A stretch of 64,000 nt of DNA from Mycobacterium sp. MBM. GTDB taxonomy: Bacteria; Actinomycetota; Actinomycetes; Mycobacteriales; Mycobacteriaceae. Positions 31,166 to 45,290 of this stretch are shown one piece after another. The notes beneath the pieces are model-generated. The model was not told the origin of the DNA and searched no databases. It saw only the letters and a program-made list of their open reading frames with translations. The stretch covers positions 62,001 to 126,000 of the forward strand of contig JAKJHY010000002.1 of the NCBI GenBank assembly GCA_021648845.1. The letters are read 5' to 3'. How positions within the stretch are numbered: the stretch's first letter is position 1; each line of letters begins with the position of its first letter. Both the position numbers and the translations under genes were made by a program.

Positions 31166-32186
31166 CCGGTTCGCACGCGGGGGTGCAGTAGGCCCCGTTG
31201 ACACTGCAACCCTGATTCGGAACTGGTTGCGCGCCGGGAACTCTGGCCGGTTCGTCGCCTACGCGCAGTTCGTCGACCAGTCCCACGACCAACTCGGCGA
31301 ACCGGCGCTGGGCGTTGGGCGTGCTGGCCCGCGCGAGTGCGATCCCGGCCGCACGGGCCTGGTCGGCGAGTTCGTTGTCCAGATCCCACACCACCTCGAT
31401 GTGGTCGGCGACGAAACCGATCGGGCAGGCGATGACCGCCCGGACGCCCTGGCCGACGAGGCTGTCGAGGTGGTCCCCGACGTCTGGTTCCAGCCAGGGC
31501 ACCTGGGGCGGGCCGGACCGGGACTGCCACACCACGTCGAAGTCGTGGTACCCGGCCGCCGCAGCCACCAGCCGTGCCGCGTGGTTCACCTGGCGTTGGT
31601 AGAGGTCGGTACCGCACCGCGACGCGGCGCGCAGCGGTATCGAGTGCGCGGTGAACACCAGTCGCGCCTCGGCGCGCAGGTCCTGCGGAAGCGTCGCGGC
31701 GGCATCGGTGATCGCGTCGGCGAACATCGCCACGAACAACGGATGATCGAAATACTGGCGCAGTTTCACCAGCTCGGGCGCGGACTCCCCGACCGCCTGA
31801 CGCGCCCGGGCGATGTCCTCCTGATACTGCGCGCATCCGGAGTAGCCGCCCCACGCGGAGGTGGCGAACACCGCGGCACGGCGAACGCCGTTGTCGCGCA
31901 TGACTGCAACGGTGTCCTCGACATAGGGCTCCCAATTGCGGTTGCCGAAGTACACCGGCAGATCCCGGCCCGCGTCGGCCAGGACGGCCTCGATCTGCTC
32001 GATCAGGGCACGGTTGATCCCGTTGATGGGAGAGACTCCACCGAAGTGGTGATAGTGCTCGGCCACGGCCTCGAGGCGCTCGGGTGGGATACCCCGCCCC
32101 CGGGTCACGTTCTCAAGGAACGGCATCACCTGTTCGGGGCCTTCCGGGCCGCCGAAGGACAGCACCAACAGCGCGTCAAAGTGCAT
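31140..32186 (-). CDS. hemH: ferrochelatase with C-terminal Fe-S cysteines
   Basis: A 348-residue enzyme that inserts ferrous iron at the end of haem synthesis; in actinobacteria HemH makes coproheme from coproporphyrin III. The motif [15 protein letters not shown] (about residues 180-195) contains the catalytic His, and EVVWDLDNE the conserved acidic region. The C-terminus [12 protein letters not shown] supplies three Cys, which with the internal Cys in SRCG match the four ligands reported for the [2Fe-2S] cluster of mycobacterial ferrochelatase. It lies 16 bp downstream of inhA on the same strand, an order conserved in mycobacteria. Confidence 0.97.
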   Translation of the reverse strand: MHFDALLVLSFGGPEGPEQVMPFLENVTRGRGIPPERLEAVAEHYHHFGGVSPINGINRALIEQIEAVLADAGRDLPVYFGNRNWEPYVEDTVAVMRDNGVRRAAVFATSAWGGYSGCAQYQEDIARARQAVGESAPELVKLRQYFDHPLFVAMFADAITDAAATLPQDLRAEARLVFTAHSIPLRAASRCGTDLYQRQVNHAARLVAAAAGYHDFDVVWQSRSGPPQVPWLEPDVGDHLDSLVGQGVRAVIACPIGFVADHIEVVWDLDNELADQARAAGIALARASTPNAQRRFAELVVGLVDELRVGDEPARVPGAQPVPNQGCSVNGAYCTPACEPVSAARPST

Positions 32187-32202
32187 GCGATGACACGTCT
32201 TC

Positions 32203-33012
32203 CTACAGCAGCTGGGTGCTGGCGCCGCCGTCTGCGTAGATGATGGTGCCGGTGGTCGCGGGCAGCCAATCCGAGAGCAGCGCGCAGACGGTCTTCGCCA
32301 CCGGGGTCGGGTCCTTCATGTTCCAGCCCACGGGTGCGCGCTGGTCCCAGCCCTCTTCGAGCAGGCGCATCTGGTCACCGGCCTCGGCGCCGAGCGCACC
32401 GCCGACGATGGCGCTCATCGCGAGCGTGCGGATCGGTCCTGCGGCAACGAGATTGGAGCGGACACCGAACGGGCCCGCCTCCCGGGCCACGAACCGGTTG
32501 ACCGACTCCAGGGCGCTCTTGGCCACCGTCATCCAGTTGTAGGCGGGCATCGCGCGGGTGGGGTCGAAGTCCATGCCGACGATGCTGCCGCCACTGTTCA
32601 GCACCGGCAGGGTGGCCTTGGCCAGGGAGGCATAGGAGTAGGCCGAGATGTGGATCCCCTTGGCGACATCCTCGTAGGGCGCGTCGAAGAACGGGTTCAC
32701 CCCCATCCCGCTCTGCGGCATGAACCCGATGGAGTGCACCACACCGTCGAGCTTGTTGCCCTCGCCGATCACCTCGGTGATGCGACCGGCCAGCGAGTCC
32801 AGGTGCTCGGGGTTCTGTACGTCGAGTTCCAGCAACGGCGCCGGGTTGGGCAGCCGGTCGGCGATGCGCTGGATGAGCTTGAGCCGGTCGAAACCGGTCA
32901 GCACCAGTTCCGCGCCGGCCTCCTGGGCCTGCTTGGCGATGTGGAATGCGATCGAGCTGTCGGTGATGATCCCGGTGACCAGGATCCGTTTGCCGTCGAG
33001 TAGCCCTGCCAT
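32203..33012 (-). CDS. inhA: enoyl-ACP reductase InhA (FAS-II)
   Basis: A 269-residue NADH-dependent enoyl-ACP reductase for mycolic acid elongation, the isoniazid/ethionamide target. It is the same length as the M. tuberculosis protein and aligns without gaps by eye. Catalytic Tyr158 and Lys165 are in AYNWMTVAK, and the NADH-site residues Ile21 (DSSIAF) and Ser94 (VVHSIGF) are wild type. It is cotranscribed 47 bp downstream of fabG1, and hemH follows. Small differences from the M. tuberculosis sequence, such as [13 protein letters not shown], lie outside the catalytic residues. Confidence 0.99.
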   Translation of the reverse strand: MAGLLDGKRILVTGIITDSSIAFHIAKQAQEAGAELVLTGFDRLKLIQRIADRLPNPAPLLELDVQNPEHLDSLAGRITEVIGEGNKLDGVVHSIGFMPQSGMGVNPFFDAPYEDVAKGIHISAYSYASLAKATLPVLNSGGSIVGMDFDPTRAMPAYNWMTVAKSALESVNRFVAREAGPFGVRSNLVAAGPIRTLAMSAIVGGALGAEAGDQMRLLEEGWDQRAPVGWNMKDPTPVAKTVCALLSDWLPATTGTIIYADGGASTQLL

Positions 33013-33059
33013 GTCTGAATCCTTGTCCTTGGTCCGTGGTGTGAATGTCGGTGCGGGTG

Positions 33060-34792
<1,733 letters not shown>

Positions 34793-34797
34793 GTAAC

Positions 34798-34821
34798 GAT
34801 AATCCCAATATCGGCATTATC
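34798..34821. promoter_or_regulatory. 24-bp palindrome between araC-type gene and aldo-keto reductase
   Basis: The arms GATAAT and ATTATC are perfect inverted repeats separated by 12 bp. The centre also matches its reverse complement, so 20 of 24 positions are symmetric. It starts 6 bp upstream of the regulator's ATG (34792) and ends 92 bp before the reductase ATG. This is a strong candidate operator for autoregulation. AraC proteins more often use direct repeats, so another symmetric repressor is possible. Confidence 0.6.
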
Positions 34822-34912
34822 AGGCAAGAGATCAGGCGGATCGATCTACCGGTCGGGCCGCGCATCGAGTTGCCTGAAGGGGTCAGTCACACCGCCATGA
34901 AGGAGCACCACC

Positions 34913-35995
34913 ATGACCCTCGACAGCTATCTCACACTTGGCCGGTCCGGCTTGCGAGTGAGCCCATTCTCACTGGGCGCCATGACTTTCGGTGAGGACG
35001 CCGGCGGCGCCGGCTCAAGCGTCGCCGAATCCGAAGCCATCCTGGACGCCTACCTCGACCGCGGTGGGAATTTCGTCGACACCGCCAACTTCTACACCAA
35101 CGGGCACTCCGAAACGATCCTCGGGGACTACTTTCATACCCGGCCACAGTGGCGTGATCGTGTCGTCCTGGCCACCAAGTTCTTCACCAATATGGTGCCC
35201 GGCGATCCCAACGGCGGCGGCGCCGGTCGACGATCGATCCTCACCCAGCTGGAGCACAGTCTGCGCCGGCTGCGCACCGACCACGTCGACCTGTACTGGC
35301 TGCACAACTGGGATCGGCACACCCCGATCGAGGAGACCATGCGCACCCTCGACGACCTGGTCCGGGCCGGCAAGATCCGCTATATCGGCTTCTCCAACAT
35401 CCCGGCCTGGGTCACCGCGCAGGCCCAGACCATGGCGATGCTGCGCTCCTGGACGCCGCTGATCGCCCTGCAACTCGAATACTCGCTGCTGGCCCGCGAC
35501 GTCGAGGGTGAGCAGGTGCCGCTGGCCATCGACCAGGACCTCGCCCTGGTGACCTGGAGTCCCCTGTGCAACGGCTTCCTGTCCGGCAAGTACCGGCGTG
35601 GCGAGGCCGTCGGCGACTCCGCGCGGGCCGCCTACGTCGGGGCTCCGAGCGAGGCCGAATACGACGTCATCGATGCCGTCACCGCGGTCGCCGAGGAACT
35701 CGGCAGCACGCCCGCGGCGGTCTCGCTGGCCTGGCTGCGTTCGCGGCCGGGCACGGTGGTTCCGATCGTGGGCGCTCGGCGGCGGGCCCACCTGGAGAGC
35801 AACCTGGCCGGCCTGGACGTCCGGCTGAGCGCCGACCAGCTGCGCCGGCTCGACGAGGTGTCTCGCTTCGCGATGACCCACCACCCGGCGATCGAGGACA
35901 CGCTGCGGATGTCGCTGCAATTCGCCGGCACCACGATCGACGGGACGGGCACCGGCGAGTACCCACCGTTGCGGGCCGGCACGGCGCGGTATTGA
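34913..35995 (+). CDS. aldo-keto reductase
   Basis: A 360-residue NADPH-dependent oxidoreductase of the AKR superfamily. The catalytic tetrad can be read: Asp in NFVDTANFYTNGHSE with the Tyr five residues on, Lys in LATKFF and His in LYWLHNWD. A C-terminal cofactor-binding region includes VPIVGARRRAHLESNL. It likely reduces or detoxifies aldehydes or ketones. ATG 34913 is preceded by AAGGAG 7 nt upstream. It is divergent from the AraC regulator and converges on the VWA gene with 16 bp between stops. Confidence 0.93.
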   Translation: MTLDSYLTLGRSGLRVSPFSLGAMTFGEDAGGAGSSVAESEAILDAYLDRGGNFVDTANFYTNGHSETILGDYFHTRPQWRDRVVLATKFFTNMVPGDPNGGGAGRRSILTQLEHSLRRLRTDHVDLYWLHNWDRHTPIEETMRTLDDLVRAGKIRYIGFSNIPAWVTAQAQTMAMLRSWTPLIALQLEYSLLARDVEGEQVPLAIDQDLALVTWSPLCNGFLSGKYRRGEAVGDSARAAYVGAPSEAEYDVIDAVTAVAEELGSTPAAVSLAWLRSRPGTVVPIVGARRRAHLESNLAGLDVRLSADQLRRLDEVSRFAMTHHPAIEDTLRMSLQFAGTTIDGTGTGEYPPLRAGTARY

Positions 35996-36011
35996 CCTCC
36001 CGCCCGCCGAA

Positions 36012-37019
36012 CTACCCGGGCAGCCGGCGGTTGATCAGCAGGGCCGCAAGCGCAGCCAGCGCGAGCACCAGCGCGCCGAGCCGTAGCCAGCCCACACTGG
36101 CGTCACCCTTGATGGTCTCGTAGCCGATCTGCTGCTGCAGCGAGCTGAAGACCTCCTTGAGCTGCTCCAGGCTCGAGGCGGTGAACGCCTCACCGCCGGA
36201 CAGATCGGCGATCTTCTTGAGCATCTCGTCGTCGACGGGCACCGGCTGGCGTTGATCGTTGATCTCCACGTAGCCGTACGGGGTGCCGAAGGACACCGTC
36301 GAGATCGGCACGCCCTGATCCTTCGCGGTGCGCGCGGCGGTGTAGGCGCCCTTCGGGTTGTCCGGGTTCGACGGCACGGTTTCCTTACCGTCGGACATCA
36401 GCACGATCCGTGCCGGTGGCGGTTCGTCACCGCCGCCGATCACCGCGCCGACGGTGGCGATCGCCTGCAGCGCGGTGAAGATGCCCTCACCGGTGGCGGT
36501 GCGATCGGCCAACTGCAGTTTGTCGATGCCGTTCTTGGTGGCCTCACGGTTGGTGGTCGGTGACACCAGGACGGTGGCGGTACCGGCGTAAGCGATCAGC
36601 CCCAGGTTGATGCCCGGGGTGAGCTGGTCGGCGAACTGCTTGGCGGCCTCCTGGGCGGCGACCAGCCGGCTCGGGGCGACATCGGTGGCCCGCATGGACT
36701 GGGAAACGTCGATGACGAGCATGACCACCGCGCGGTTACGCGGGATGCGCACGTCATTGGTGGGCCCGGCCATCGCCACCGTCAGCAACACCAGCGCCGC
36801 GACCAACAGGATCGCCGGCAGGTGGCGCCACCGGGTGGGCTGCTTGGGGGCGACGCTCTCCAGCAGTTCCATGTTCGCAAAGCGCAGGATTCGCTTGTGG
36901 CGCGCCCGCTGGACCACGACGTAGAGGGCGATCAGCCCGAGCACCACCAGCAGGAACAGGAAGAACCACTTGTGTTCGAAGCCCGACAGGCTCATCGGTC
37001 CGAGCAACGGCAAAGTCAT
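36012..37019 (-). CDS. VWA-domain membrane protein (Rv1481 type)
   Basis: A 335-residue protein with two N-terminal helices ([36 protein letters not shown]), a von Willebrand factor A domain with the MIDAS sequence [12 protein letters not shown] (DxSxS) at about residues 103-114, and a C-terminal helix ([16 protein letters not shown]). It is the BatA-like member of the MoxR-DUF58-VWA system, which in other bacteria supports protein folding, metal insertion or envelope stress resistance. It lies 30 bp downstream of the DUF58 gene in the moxR1 operon. Confidence 0.93.
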   Translation of the reverse strand: MTLPLLGPMSLSGFEHKWFFLFLLVVLGLIALYVVVQRARHKRILRFANMELLESVAPKQPTRWRHLPAILLVAALVLLTVAMAGPTNDVRIPRNRAVVMLVIDVSQSMRATDVAPSRLVAAQEAAKQFADQLTPGINLGLIAYAGTATVLVSPTTNREATKNGIDKLQLADRTATGEGIFTALQAIATVGAVIGGGDEPPPARIVLMSDGKETVPSNPDNPKGAYTAARTAKDQGVPISTVSFGTPYGYVEINDQRQPVPVDDEMLKKIADLSGGEAFTASSLEQLKEVFSSLQQQIGYETIKGDASVGWLRLGALVLALAALAALLINRRLPG

Positions 37020-37049
37020 GTGCAGCGTGTCATTTCAGTCTCGTAGTCA

Positions 37050-38000
37050 CTACCGGCCGCCGGCAAGGGCGCCGCGGCGGCGGTTCGCCACGAAGCGGAC
37101 CACATCGGCGATCCAGTCCCGGTCGGTGCGCAGGGTCAGCAGCGGTGCATCGCAGCGCCGCAGTGTGCGCGCCACCTCGGCGCGGTGCGCCGCCGAGGCG
37201 CGTGCGAAGTCGTCGCGCAACTTCTCGTCGATGGTGAACTCGCGGGTCACCCCGGTCTCGGTGTCCTGCAGGATCACATCGCCGACATCGGGCAGTTCGA
37301 CATCGCGCGGGTCGATGATCTCGATACCGAGCACCTCGTGCCGTCCGGCGATGGCCCGCAACGGCCGCATCCAGTCGATCGGCCCGAGGAAATCACTGAT
37401 GATGACGGCCATACCGCGCCGGCGCTCCGGACGTCGCAGCGCATCGATGGTGGCGGCCAGATCACCTCGCACCCCGGGCCGCGCCTGGGGTGTGGTGGCG
37501 ATGGCGCGCAGCAATTCCTGCTCGTGTACCCGCCCGGACAGCGCCGGGACCCGGCGCAGCGTCTCACCGTTGGAGATGAGTGCGCCGATCCGGTTCCCGC
37601 CGCCGCTGTTGAGGAAGGTGATGGCCGCGGCGGCGGCCACCGCGAGATCGCGCTTCTCGCATCCGGCTGTCCCGAAATCGAGGCTGGCCGACACGTCGAC
37701 CACCAACCATGTCTCCAGCTCGCGGTCGGCGATCATCTGCCGGACGTGCGGATGGGTGGTGCGGGCGGTCACCGACCAGTCCATCCGCCGGACGTCGTCA
37801 CCGGGCTGGTACATCCGCGACTCCCCCGGTTCCGAGCCGGGCCCGGGGATCAGACCGAGGTGGTCACCGTGCAGCACCCCGTCGAGCTTGCGGCGCACCG
37901 TCAGCTCGAGTTTGCGCAGCGCGGCGGTCAGTGCGGGGTCGCGGATCTCGCCCCGTTTGAGCGAGGGCAGGTCGACCGCGCGGCCGCCGGTGCTGGTCAC
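37050..38000 (-). CDS. DUF58 protein of the MoxR system (Rv1480 type)
   Basis: A 316-residue DUF58 protein. The signature is YQPGDDVRRMDWSVTARTTH at about residues 64-83, followed by a VWA-like half with VVDVSASLDFG. These proteins act with a MoxR AAA+ ATPase and VWA partners. Its GTG start at 38000 overlaps the moxR1 stop by 4 bp (GTGA), so translation is coupled. Confidence 0.93.
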   Translation of the reverse strand: MTSTGGRAVDLPSLKRGEIRDPALTAALRKLELTVRRKLDGVLHGDHLGLIPGPGSEPGESRMYQPGDDVRRMDWSVTARTTHPHVRQMIADRELETWLVVDVSASLDFGTAGCEKRDLAVAAAAAITFLNSGGGNRIGALISNGETLRRVPALSGRVHEQELLRAIATTPQARPGVRGDLAATIDALRRPERRRGMAVIISDFLGPIDWMRPLRAIAGRHEVLGIEIIDPRDVELPDVGDVILQDTETGVTREFTIDEKLRDDFARASAAHRAEVARTLRRCDAPLLTLRTDRDWIADVVRFVANRRRGALAGGR

Positions 38001-39133
38001 CGACCGCCGGCCGCCGCGGCGGCGGGCACCCCGGCAGGCGCCGAATGGCCTTGCTGCGGAATGGCGTTCACCTGCGGCAGACCCACGGTCTGCATGATCC
38101 GGGTGATCACCGTCTCGGCGGACACCTCATCGGCCAGCGCGTCATAGGTCAGTACCAGACGGTGCCGCAGCACATCCGGGATGATCTCGACGACATCCTG
38201 GGGCACCACGTAGTCCCGCCCGCGCACCAACGCCAGGGCCCGGGATGCGGCGATGATGCCCAGCGAGGCGCGCGGTGAGGCGCCGTAGGCGATCCACGCC
38301 TTGGCATCGGGCATGCCGAACTTCTCCGGCTCGCGGGTCGCGGTGACGATGCGCACCACATAGTCCACCAGGGCGTGGTGCACGAAGTTGTTCGCCGCCA
38401 CCTCCTGCAGCCGGAGCAGGTCGCCGGTGTTCAGGATCTGCTTGGGCTCGGGAGGCTTGACACCCATCCGGTAGATGATCTCGCGCTCTTCTTCCGGCGA
38501 CGGGTAGTCGACGTTGAGCTTGAACAGGAAGCGGTCGCGCTGCGCCTCGGGCAGCTGATAGACGCCCTCCTGCTCGATCGGGTTCTGGGTGGCCATCACC
38601 AGGAACGGCGACGGTAGCGGGAAGGTCTGGCCGCCGATGGAGATCTTGCGTTCGGCCATCACCTCCAGCAGCGCGGACTGCACCTTGGCCGGCGCGCGGT
38701 TGATCTCGTCGGCGAGCAGGAAGTTCACCACCACCGGCCCGAGTTCGATATCGAACTCCTCTTGGCCCTGCCGGTAGATGCGGGTACCGACGATATCGGT
38801 GGGCACCAGGTCCGGGGTGAACTGGATGCGGGCGAACGTCCCGCCGACCACCTTGGCGAAGGTCTCCACGGCCAGCGTCTTGGCCACGCCGGGCACACCT
38901 TCGAGCAGGACGTGGCCCTTGGCCAGCAGGCCGACCAGCATGCGCTCAAGCAACTGGTCCTGGCCGACGATGATGCGCTTGACCTCGAACAGCGCCCGTT
39001 CCAGGGTGTGCACCTCGGACTGCAGGTTGGCGTTGGCGGGTGGTGCGCTCTGCGTGCCGGGCGGGTAACCCTGCGTCGGGGCCGGGCCTGGGTAGCCTCC
39101 GGCGCCCTGCGGCGGCCCACTCGGTGACGTCAT
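37997..39133 (-). CDS. moxR1: MoxR-family AAA+ ATPase
   Basis: A 378-residue AAA+ ATPase with a disordered Gly/Pro-rich N-terminus (about 30 residues). Walker A is GVPGVAKT, Walker B LLADEINRAP, and sensor 1 lies in VMATQNPIEQEGVYQLPEAQ. MoxR ATPases work as chaperones with DUF58 and VWA proteins, encoded immediately downstream. In M. tuberculosis Rv1479 occupies the same place between ripB and Rv1480. It probably starts its own transcription unit within 39134-39269. Confidence 0.96.
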   Translation of the reverse strand: MTSPSGPPQGAGGYPGPAPTQGYPPGTQSAPPANANLQSEVHTLERALFEVKRIIVGQDQLLERMLVGLLAKGHVLLEGVPGVAKTLAVETFAKVVGGTFARIQFTPDLVPTDIVGTRIYRQGQEEFDIELGPVVVNFLLADEINRAPAKVQSALLEVMAERKISIGGQTFPLPSPFLVMATQNPIEQEGVYQLPEAQRDRFLFKLNVDYPSPEEEREIIYRMGVKPPEPKQILNTGDLLRLQEVAANNFVHHALVDYVVRIVTATREPEKFGMPDAKAWIAYGASPRASLGIIAASRALALVRGRDYVVPQDVVEIIPDVLRHRLVLTYDALADEVSAETVITRIMQTVGLPQVNAIPQQGHSAPAGVPAAAAAGGR

Positions 39134-39269
39134 CTAGCTTCCTCCCACGATCGTTGTCGTACAAACTCGCTGGCATGCGCCGACGTCCACCGGGGTGGCA
39201 GGGCGTCCGCCGTCAACTATTCCAGGCACTTCGGAATCCGTCGACGTCGCCCGCCCGCGTGGCGGGGCG

Positions 39270-39974
39270 TCAGGACTCGATGATACGAACCAGATGCGGG
39301 GACATCCCGGCGGTACGCAGCGGGCTCACGGTCACCTTTTCGGCGCTGCCCGAGGCCTCCAGCATCTTGCCGCCGCCCAGATAGATCGCGACGTGCTGGC
39401 TGCCGCCCGGGCCCCAGAAGATGAGGTCACCGCGCTTGGCCTGCGACGGCGGGATGGGCCGGCCGGTGTTGTACTGGTCGCCGGAGTACTTGGGAATCTG
39501 CACGCCGACGCCGGCGAAGGCGTACCGGGTGAAGCCCGAGCAGTCGTAGCCGATCTTTCCGGTGTCGTAGTCCACGCCGGGGCCCGGGCCGGTCAGGGTG
39601 CCGCCACCCCACGAGTAGGGCACCCCGATCTGGGAACCGCCGCGCCGGATGACGTATTCGATGGCGGCGGGTCCGCGCACCCGGGCGCCGGTGGGCAGGC
39701 CACCTGCGGCCGGAGAGGGGGCCAACCCGATGCTCTGCAGAAATTTCGATCCCAGGCTCTGCGTGGTCTCCAGGGCGATCTTGCTGACCTGGAACGACGC
39801 ATTCGCGATCGCCACCGGGTCACCGGGTGCGCCCGAACTGGGGATGGCCGGCAAGGTCGGATCCCACTCCGCCGGCGCCGCAGCGGCCGGGGACGCGGCG
39901 CCGATCGCCATCGCGCCGGCCACCGCCAGTGCGGCCAGTACCCGGTTGAGGCGGCTGAATCGTGTGGATTTCAA
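39270..39974 (-). CDS. ripB: peptidoglycan endopeptidase RipB (NlpC/P60)
   Basis: A 234-residue secreted D,L-endopeptidase that cuts peptide stems in peptidoglycan during division. A signal peptide (residues 1-33, ending AAASPAAAA-like) is followed by a short linker and the NlpC/P60 domain, with catalytic Cys in GYDCSGFTRYAF and His in GSQHVAIYLGGG. It lacks the coiled-coil regulatory domain of RipA. The start is TTG 39974 with GGGA 5 nt upstream. It lies 31 bp downstream of ripA and is presumably cotranscribed. Confidence 0.95.
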   Translation of the reverse strand: MKSTRFSRLNRVLAALAVAGAMAIGAASPAAAAPAEWDPTLPAIPSSGAPGDPVAIANASFQVSKIALETTQSLGSKFLQSIGLAPSPAAGGLPTGARVRGPAAIEYVIRRGGSQIGVPYSWGGGTLTGPGPGVDYDTGKIGYDCSGFTRYAFAGVGVQIPKYSGDQYNTGRPIPPSQAKRGDLIFWGPGGSQHVAIYLGGGKMLEASGSAEKVTVSPLRTAGMSPHLVRIIES

Positions 39975-40005
39975 GGAGTTCCCAACGTTTTACTTGCTCG
40001 GTGTT

Positions 40006-41433
40006 TCAGTACTCGATGTATCGGACGGCGTACGGCGTCATTCCACTGGTGCGCACCGGCGAGATCTTCACGTGCGACCCGGTGTAGGGGGCCTCGATCA
40101 TCTGGTTGTTGCCCAGATAGATGGCCACGTGCTGACTTCCGCCGGGCCCCCAGAACAGCACGTCGCCCCGGCGCATCTGTGAGGTCGGGATCTTGCGACC
40201 CATGTCGTACTGCGAGCCCGAATAGTGCGGCAGCTTGATGCCCACCCCGGCGAAGGCGTAGAGCACCAGCCCTGAGCAGTCGAAACCGACTGTGCCGGAG
40301 CCGGAATCGATGCCATTGCTCTTGCCCGCGGCGTTGCCACCACCCCACGAGTAGGGCACGCCGATCTGCGACATGGCGCGTTTGATGACGAATTCCGAGG
40401 CCGCCTGGCCGTTCACCCGCGGGATCGCACCGTTGGTGAAGCCGGTCGGCGTCGGCAGCAGGCCGAGCTTCTGCAGGAAGCTGCGGCCCATGTTCGCGGT
40501 CAGCTGGGCCGAGGTCTGCATGATGCCGAGGATCGCGTTGATGATGGCGATCGGATCTCCGCTGACGAAGGCGCTCGGGATGGCCGGCAGGGTGAGGTCC
40601 CATTCACTGGATTGCGCGCCCGGCGCGGCTGCACCCGGTGCGCGGTCCCAGTCGGCGGCTGCCGGGGTGGTCTTCCCCCCAGCGGCCGCGGGGGCGGCCG
40701 GGGCCGGCGCCGCGGGCGGCCGGGCGGCGGCCAGTTTGGCTTGTGCGGCACTGCGTTCGGCGCTCAGCCGGTCCAGTTCGGCCTGTTGTGCGCCGAAGAC
40801 GCGTTGCGCCTCGGTCAGGCTGGCCACGGCGGCGTCCTGGCTCGCTTGGGCGTCCGCGGCCGCCTTGTCGGCGTTCTGTTTGGCCAGCCGGGCCGCGGAT
40901 TCCCGGTTGACCTGCTCGGTGCGGGCCCGCTGCAGATCGGCCATCACCTGCTGCGAGCTGATGGCCATGGCCTGGCCCGCCGCGGCGGTCCGCAGGGCGT
41001 CGGCGGGGTCGGTGGCGGTCAGATAGGACGCGGCGGGCCCGTTGACGTAGGCGGCGACGGCGTAGGTGTCGAATCGCTGCTGCGCGTCGGCGATTGCGGC
41101 GTTGGCGTCGGCGACGGCGCGCTGGCTGGCCTGCACCTGCTGCTCGGCGGCCAGCGCGGCGTCGCGGGCATCCTGCACCCCGACGAGCGCCTTGTTGACG
41201 CTCTCCTGCTGGGTCTGCACGGCGGCGCCGAGATCTTGCAGTTTCTGGTTGGCGTCGGCGACGGCGGCAACCAGCGCGGCCACGCCTTCGGGGGCCGCCG
41301 GTTCGGCGTTGGCGATGGGCCCGGTGATCGGGCCGTGCGGCATGGTGCCGGCGAGCAGGATGCCCAGCGACAGCGGGATCACGCAGACTCGCCCGTAGCG
41401 GCGGGAGGCGGAGGCGCCAGGGGTGCGTCTCAT
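40006..41433 (-). CDS. ripA: peptidoglycan endopeptidase RipA (NlpC/P60, coiled coil)
   Basis: A 475-residue secreted cell-separation hydrolase. A basic N-terminus and signal segment (VIPLSLGILLAGTMPHG) lead into an Ala/Gln-rich helical domain (residues about 50-240) that masks the active site until processing, then a Pro/Ala linker (PPAAPAPAAPAAAGG) and the NlpC/P60 domain with Cys in GFDCSGLVLYAF, His in GSQHVAIYLGNN and an acidic residue in QMIEAP. ATG 41433 follows TAGGAG. The region upstream is unusually rich in palindromes and GTCACA repeats. Confidence 0.96.
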   Translation of the reverse strand: MRRTPGASASRRYGRVCVIPLSLGILLAGTMPHGPITGPIANAEPAAPEGVAALVAAVADANQKLQDLGAAVQTQQESVNKALVGVQDARDAALAAEQQVQASQRAVADANAAIADAQQRFDTYAVAAYVNGPAASYLTATDPADALRTAAAGQAMAISSQQVMADLQRARTEQVNRESAARLAKQNADKAAADAQASQDAAVASLTEAQRVFGAQQAELDRLSAERSAAQAKLAAARPPAAPAPAAPAAAGGKTTPAAADWDRAPGAAAPGAQSSEWDLTLPAIPSAFVSGDPIAIINAILGIMQTSAQLTANMGRSFLQKLGLLPTPTGFTNGAIPRVNGQAASEFVIKRAMSQIGVPYSWGGGNAAGKSNGIDSGSGTVGFDCSGLVLYAFAGVGIKLPHYSGSQYDMGRKIPTSQMRRGDVLFWGPGGSQHVAIYLGNNQMIEAPYTGSHVKISPVRTSGMTPYAVRYIEY

Positions 41434-41489
41434 TCGACTCAGGTCTCCTAGGGCTCAACGCGACGGTATTGGCACATCACTTCCGTGCC

Positions 41490-41595
41490 ACGAGTCACAG
41501 GAATCACACCCGCAACAGCAAGCACTGTTTGCACCGTACGTCACATCACGCGCTAAAGAAACTTTAGTCACAAATTACATGAATGTAATTGAATC
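41490..41595 (-). promoter_or_regulatory. ripA upstream control region: two palindromes, three GTCACA repeats
   Basis: GTCACA occurs on the plus strand at 41494, 41540 and 41567. CTAAAG-AAA-CTTTAG, a perfect inverted repeat, lies at 41553-41567, and AATTACATGAATGTAATT, an 18-bp palindrome with a 2-bp centre, at 41573-41590. GTCACA half-sites recall the MtrA response-regulator motif, and ripA is a reported MtrA target in M. tuberculosis; the link here is inference. The protein reading the palindromes is unknown. Confidence 0.5.
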
Positions 41596-41644
41596 GAGCG
41601 TTATCGAATGGTGATATTCGAATTCCAGACCATTCGTTTAGCGA

Positions 41645-42178
41645 TTAGTCCGCGGCCCCAGAGGGGGGTTCATCAGCAACGACGCGCCTGGCGCGAACCT
41701 GCAGCATACGGGTGAATACGGCCGCCACCGCAACGCCCAGCACGAGCACGATGGTAAACGGCATCCAGGGAAAGTCGGGGGTCTGCAGCTCGGCGACGAA
41801 ATTCTTCGACGATTGCACCGGATCACCCGTTTTCGCCAGATCCTGACCGGCTTCCAACGTCACCCGGTCATATATCGGACTGTAGGTACCGGCATAGAAC
41901 GGACTGACCGCCAGCACCGTCGAACCCGGGTACGCCGTGCCCACCTCGGTGGCGATATCGCGCAGGGGCGTGTCGATGGGCGGGTTGGTCTCGATCACGA
42001 CGATCTTCAGATCGATACCGTCCTGACCGGCCTCGGCGACGACCTGCCGCAGCGCCGCGATATCGACGCCGGGGGGTGCACTCACGCCGCCGTCGCCGAC
42101 CTGCTCCTTGACCAGCGTCATGTCAACGTCGGGCGGGATGTAGCCCGGGAGGTGCGGAAGTACGTGCGGTCCGGTCAC
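41645..42178 (-). CDS. Rv1476-family membrane protein
   Basis: A 177-residue protein with a soluble N-terminal domain (IPPDVDMTLVKEQVGD, DGIDLKIVVIETNPPIDTPL) and one C-terminal transmembrane helix (FTIVLVLGVAVAAVFTRML) with a basic cytoplasmic tail. Mycobacteria have it next to ripA (Rv1476). I chose GTG 42178 because the protein then begins MTGPH close to the conserved PPDVDM region; GTG 42235 is in frame. It is divergent from aconitase, sharing the 237-bp region 42179-42415. The function is unknown. Confidence 0.85.
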   Translation of the reverse strand: MTGPHVLPHLPGYIPPDVDMTLVKEQVGDGGVSAPPGVDIAALRQVVAEAGQDGIDLKIVVIETNPPIDTPLRDIATEVGTAYPGSTVLAVSPFYAGTYSPIYDRVTLEAGQDLAKTGDPVQSSKNFVAELQTPDFPWMPFTIVLVLGVAVAAVFTRMLQVRARRVVADEPPSGAAD

Positions 42179-42280
42179 ACTGGCACCGTACCGTCGCCCC
42201 GACCGCACAGCCGCATTCGGCTCGCAGGTCGTCACCGCAGCGTGACTGCGGCGTGATCACCGACCCATCTCACGATCTGA

Positions 42281-45250
<2,970 letters not shown>

Positions 45251-45290
45251 GCGCACCAGGAGTTCTGGACACACAAGCGGCGGGTTCACC

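Noticed and set aside
41434..41644. Possible ydaO/c-di-AMP riboswitch upstream of ripA
   Set aside because: The conserved riboswitch core sequences are not present. The region instead shows DNA-type palindromes and GTCACA repeats.
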